Source of the DNA: Breviolum minutum Mf 1.05b.01
Taxonomy: Eukaryota > Sar > Dinophyceae > Suessiales > Symbiodiniaceae
Direction: 5' to 3'
NCBI GenBank assembly: GCA_000507305.1
Contig: DF240508.1
Location: 48,565-112,564 of the forward strand
Length of the DNA: 64,000 bases
Position 1 is the stretch's first letter. Every line of letters begins with the position of its first letter. The notes under the pieces are model-generated. The model had not been told where the DNA came from, searched no databases, and worked only from the letters and a program-made list of their open reading frames with translations. Positions 62,181 to 64,000 of the stretch are shown here, one piece after another. The position numbers and the translations under genes were made by a program.

Positions 62181-62844
62181 TTATGTAGCTTTCTTAAGCT
62201 TTCTTGTTCTCTCCTGTTCAAGCATAAATGCTTCCATCGGACAGACCAGGCAGTCCGCCACCTTCGTGAAAGCCTCTTGACAATCAACCCACAAGGTCCA
62301 AACCTCTTCCGGTTTTAGGTGCGTCCAATATTCAGGTGCACTTTGAATCCAGGCAAACAGTTTTGAGTGACGTGATGATTCGAGGCAATCCGTGTAGAAC
62401 GAGACCAACATGTCTTCAGTGTTTGCCATCAACAGCCGCATTTCAGTGTGCACAAGGGCCGCTTGATGCTGGCCAAAGTTCCTAACAGCGACCGTACAGG
62501 CCGAAGTTGCTGTTGATAGAAGTGCAACATGGTGCGTGGTGAGAAATCCGGCAGGATGAAAAAGCAGGCCGCCAGCTTTAGTTGGAACCGGATGTACCAG
62601 GGTACCGACACGAAACCAAGACATGGGCAAAAGTCACAATGTGACGTGCTCCAGGATTCATAAATGCTCGTGCATATGATAGTGTTTCACATTTATATAC
62701 TGGTACAGAACTGATTGAAGAACCATCGTTGCAGGATGGGAAAACCAAATGCTCTAAAATGGCGGGGAGGTTAGCAGTTGGTGACAGTTGTAGATTTCTG
62801 ATGATTTCTGTGAGGTTGATCCAGCAGCAAGTGATCTCCAACAA
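62181..62844 (-). CDS. Hypothetical protein on minus strand
   Basis: Two overlapping minus-strand frames look coding-like. From 62844, NLTEIIRNLQLSPTANLPAI and VPVYKCETLSYARAFMNPGA run to about 62630. From 62630, MRLLMANTEDMLVSFYTDCL and YWTHLKPEEVWTLWVDCQEA run to a stop at 62181. They may be two exons, or one exon with a frameshift near 62620. No motif or family is recognised. The plus strand at the same place is not coding-like. Confidence 0.35.
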
Positions 62845-62849
62845 GGGCC

Positions 62850-63818
62850 CCTAGCAACTTTTGCAAGACGCTCGCAGACAGTTTCAGACCTCAGACTCAA
62901 ACAGAGCGGACGGAGAAAAATTGGGACTCTCAGCAATTGACTGAAGGGATACGTTAGACTATGTATTAAAATGTATTAAGTAAAAAATTTTTGGACGTAA
63001 GCCATGTAAGCTTCCAAGATTTGCAATCAAAATCATGGAGCTGCCAGGATGCTCCGTAATCACATGGGAAGTGGTCTTTGCCGCCTCGAATTCGTTGCCT
63101 GTCTCAGAATCGTTTGGACCAAGGTCGGTCTGCTGAACATTCCAAGACCCGGAGAGATGATACCCTCCAACCGGGGCTCATGGTAGAGTCAAAAAGTGTG
63201 AGCATGTTTTGTACTTGGTATGTGCTTGTGAAGTAATGCTGATAGTTATCATGAATTACACCAGTGTAGGTGTGTACTCCACATAGCGTTTTTTGTTTGA
63301 GAATGGCAGCGGTTGCGTTGGCTCGGGATTGTCTACCGAGTCTACCATCTTATCCGCCTTCATCATCATAACCCATCGTCAGCATACATACCGCCATCAT
63401 TATTATCATCATCATTGTCACATGTTTGTCCTGCTCCTCCATCTCGGCAAATTTCCTCCTTCAGCTCTCTTACGAACTGAGAGGCGATCCTGTGATCAAT
63501 GCACCCTACCATCAAACATTTCTTAGGAACTGTATCTATTCGCCAGTCTAAGCAATAAATACACCATTCCAGTAATCTGCAAGCAGCAATTTGGCAAAAA
63601 ACATCTATGTGTATCCGAAAGCATTAGTGAATTAAAAAGATACCGACCAAAGCGTAAGATATTCCAAGCTTGATTTCCTGAGAGCATTCAATAAACATGA
63701 AAGAAACATAAACATAACTTCTGACATTAACGGCAAATGCATATTCATGTTGATGGGAGTCTACCTTGTCAAAGGAAGTTTAGTGGCAAACTTCCGACAT
63801 ACGAACTTTTGGGCAGCC
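62850..63818. other. No supported gene
   Basis: Short frames only. A small CAT-rich patch near 63355-63420 and AT-rich sequence follow. Nothing with motif or splice evidence was found. Confidence 0.3.
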
Positions 63819-63841
63819 AGAGTAGTAGTAGTAGTAGTAGC

Positions 63842-63895
<54 letters not shown>

Positions 63896-64000
63896 CCTAG
63901 TACTAGTAGTAGTCCTAGTACTAGTAGTAGTCCTAGTAGTCCTAGTAGTAGTAGTAGTAGCAGTAGTAGTAGTAGTAGTAGTCCTAGTAGTAGTAGTAGT
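63819..64000. repeat. AGT trinucleotide array with CCT interruptions, runs off the window
   Basis: AGT units fill the last 180 bases, with AGC once or twice and CCTAGTACT or CCTAGT interruptions from 63895 on. The array continues beyond the window end. It may be the edge of a contig. Confidence 0.9.

Overview
The window looks like nuclear DNA from a dinoflagellate, most probably a Symbiodiniaceae-type coral symbiont. The basis is: protein-like blocks of 30-180 bases separated by long introns; intron edges of the AG|G type with GT, GC and apparently GA donors; Ty1/copia polyproteins and a LINE-like element of a style typical of these genomes; many (TA)n tracts; and a 94-bp dispersed-type tandem repeat. 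The species call is inference. Most host genes are in many short exons, so the exon lists below come from reading splice-bounded, protein-like blocks and are approximate.

Layout. (1) 0.99-1.93 kb: exons of an unidentified minus-strand gene. (2) 2.36-3.87 kb: an apparently intronless ferroportin-like (SLC40) metal exporter with a histidine-rich tail. (3) 4.39-6.65 kb: exons of an unidentified minus-strand gene. (4) 6.8-18.5 kb: a plus-strand, multi-exon, coiled-coil-rich gene (or two genes), whose introns hold a 94-bp tandem array. (5) 20.70-27.79 kb: a serine carboxypeptidase (S10) gene from signal peptide to stop, with Ser, Asp and His triad regions on separate exons. (6) 28.2-37.1 kb: exons of a gene with a thioredoxin-fold-like block; its last readable exon is interrupted by retroelement 1. 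(7) 37.106-45.458 kb: copia element 1, plus strand, with identical LTRs of about 125 bp, tRNA primer site, Gag, protease, a methyltransferase-like domain, integrase, RT and RNase H. (8) 46.6-48.5 kb: exons of a CCCH zinc-finger gene. (9) 48.589-60.648 kb: copia element 2, minus strand, bounded by a 6-bp target duplication and diverged LTRs. Its integrase core is missing, and in its place lies about 6.7 kb of a plus-strand LINE-like element carrying a C5-cytosine methyltransferase, ORF1-like regions, a coiled coil, an NPGP motif and part of an APE-type endonuclease. (10) 60.7-62.8 kb: fragments of host genes. (11) The window ends in an (AGT)n array.

The most notable content is the methyltransferase theme. 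A recognisable DNA C5-methyltransferase sits in the LINE-like insert, and a degenerate domain with the same motif order lies between protease and integrase of copia element 1. Retrotransposon-borne cytosine methyltransferases have been reported from Symbiodinium (de Mendoza and colleagues, 2018, as I recall it), so the first may belong to a known class. The copia domain and the antisense replacement of the integrase are the less expected parts. Both copia elements use near-identical primer sites, which suggests the same tRNA.
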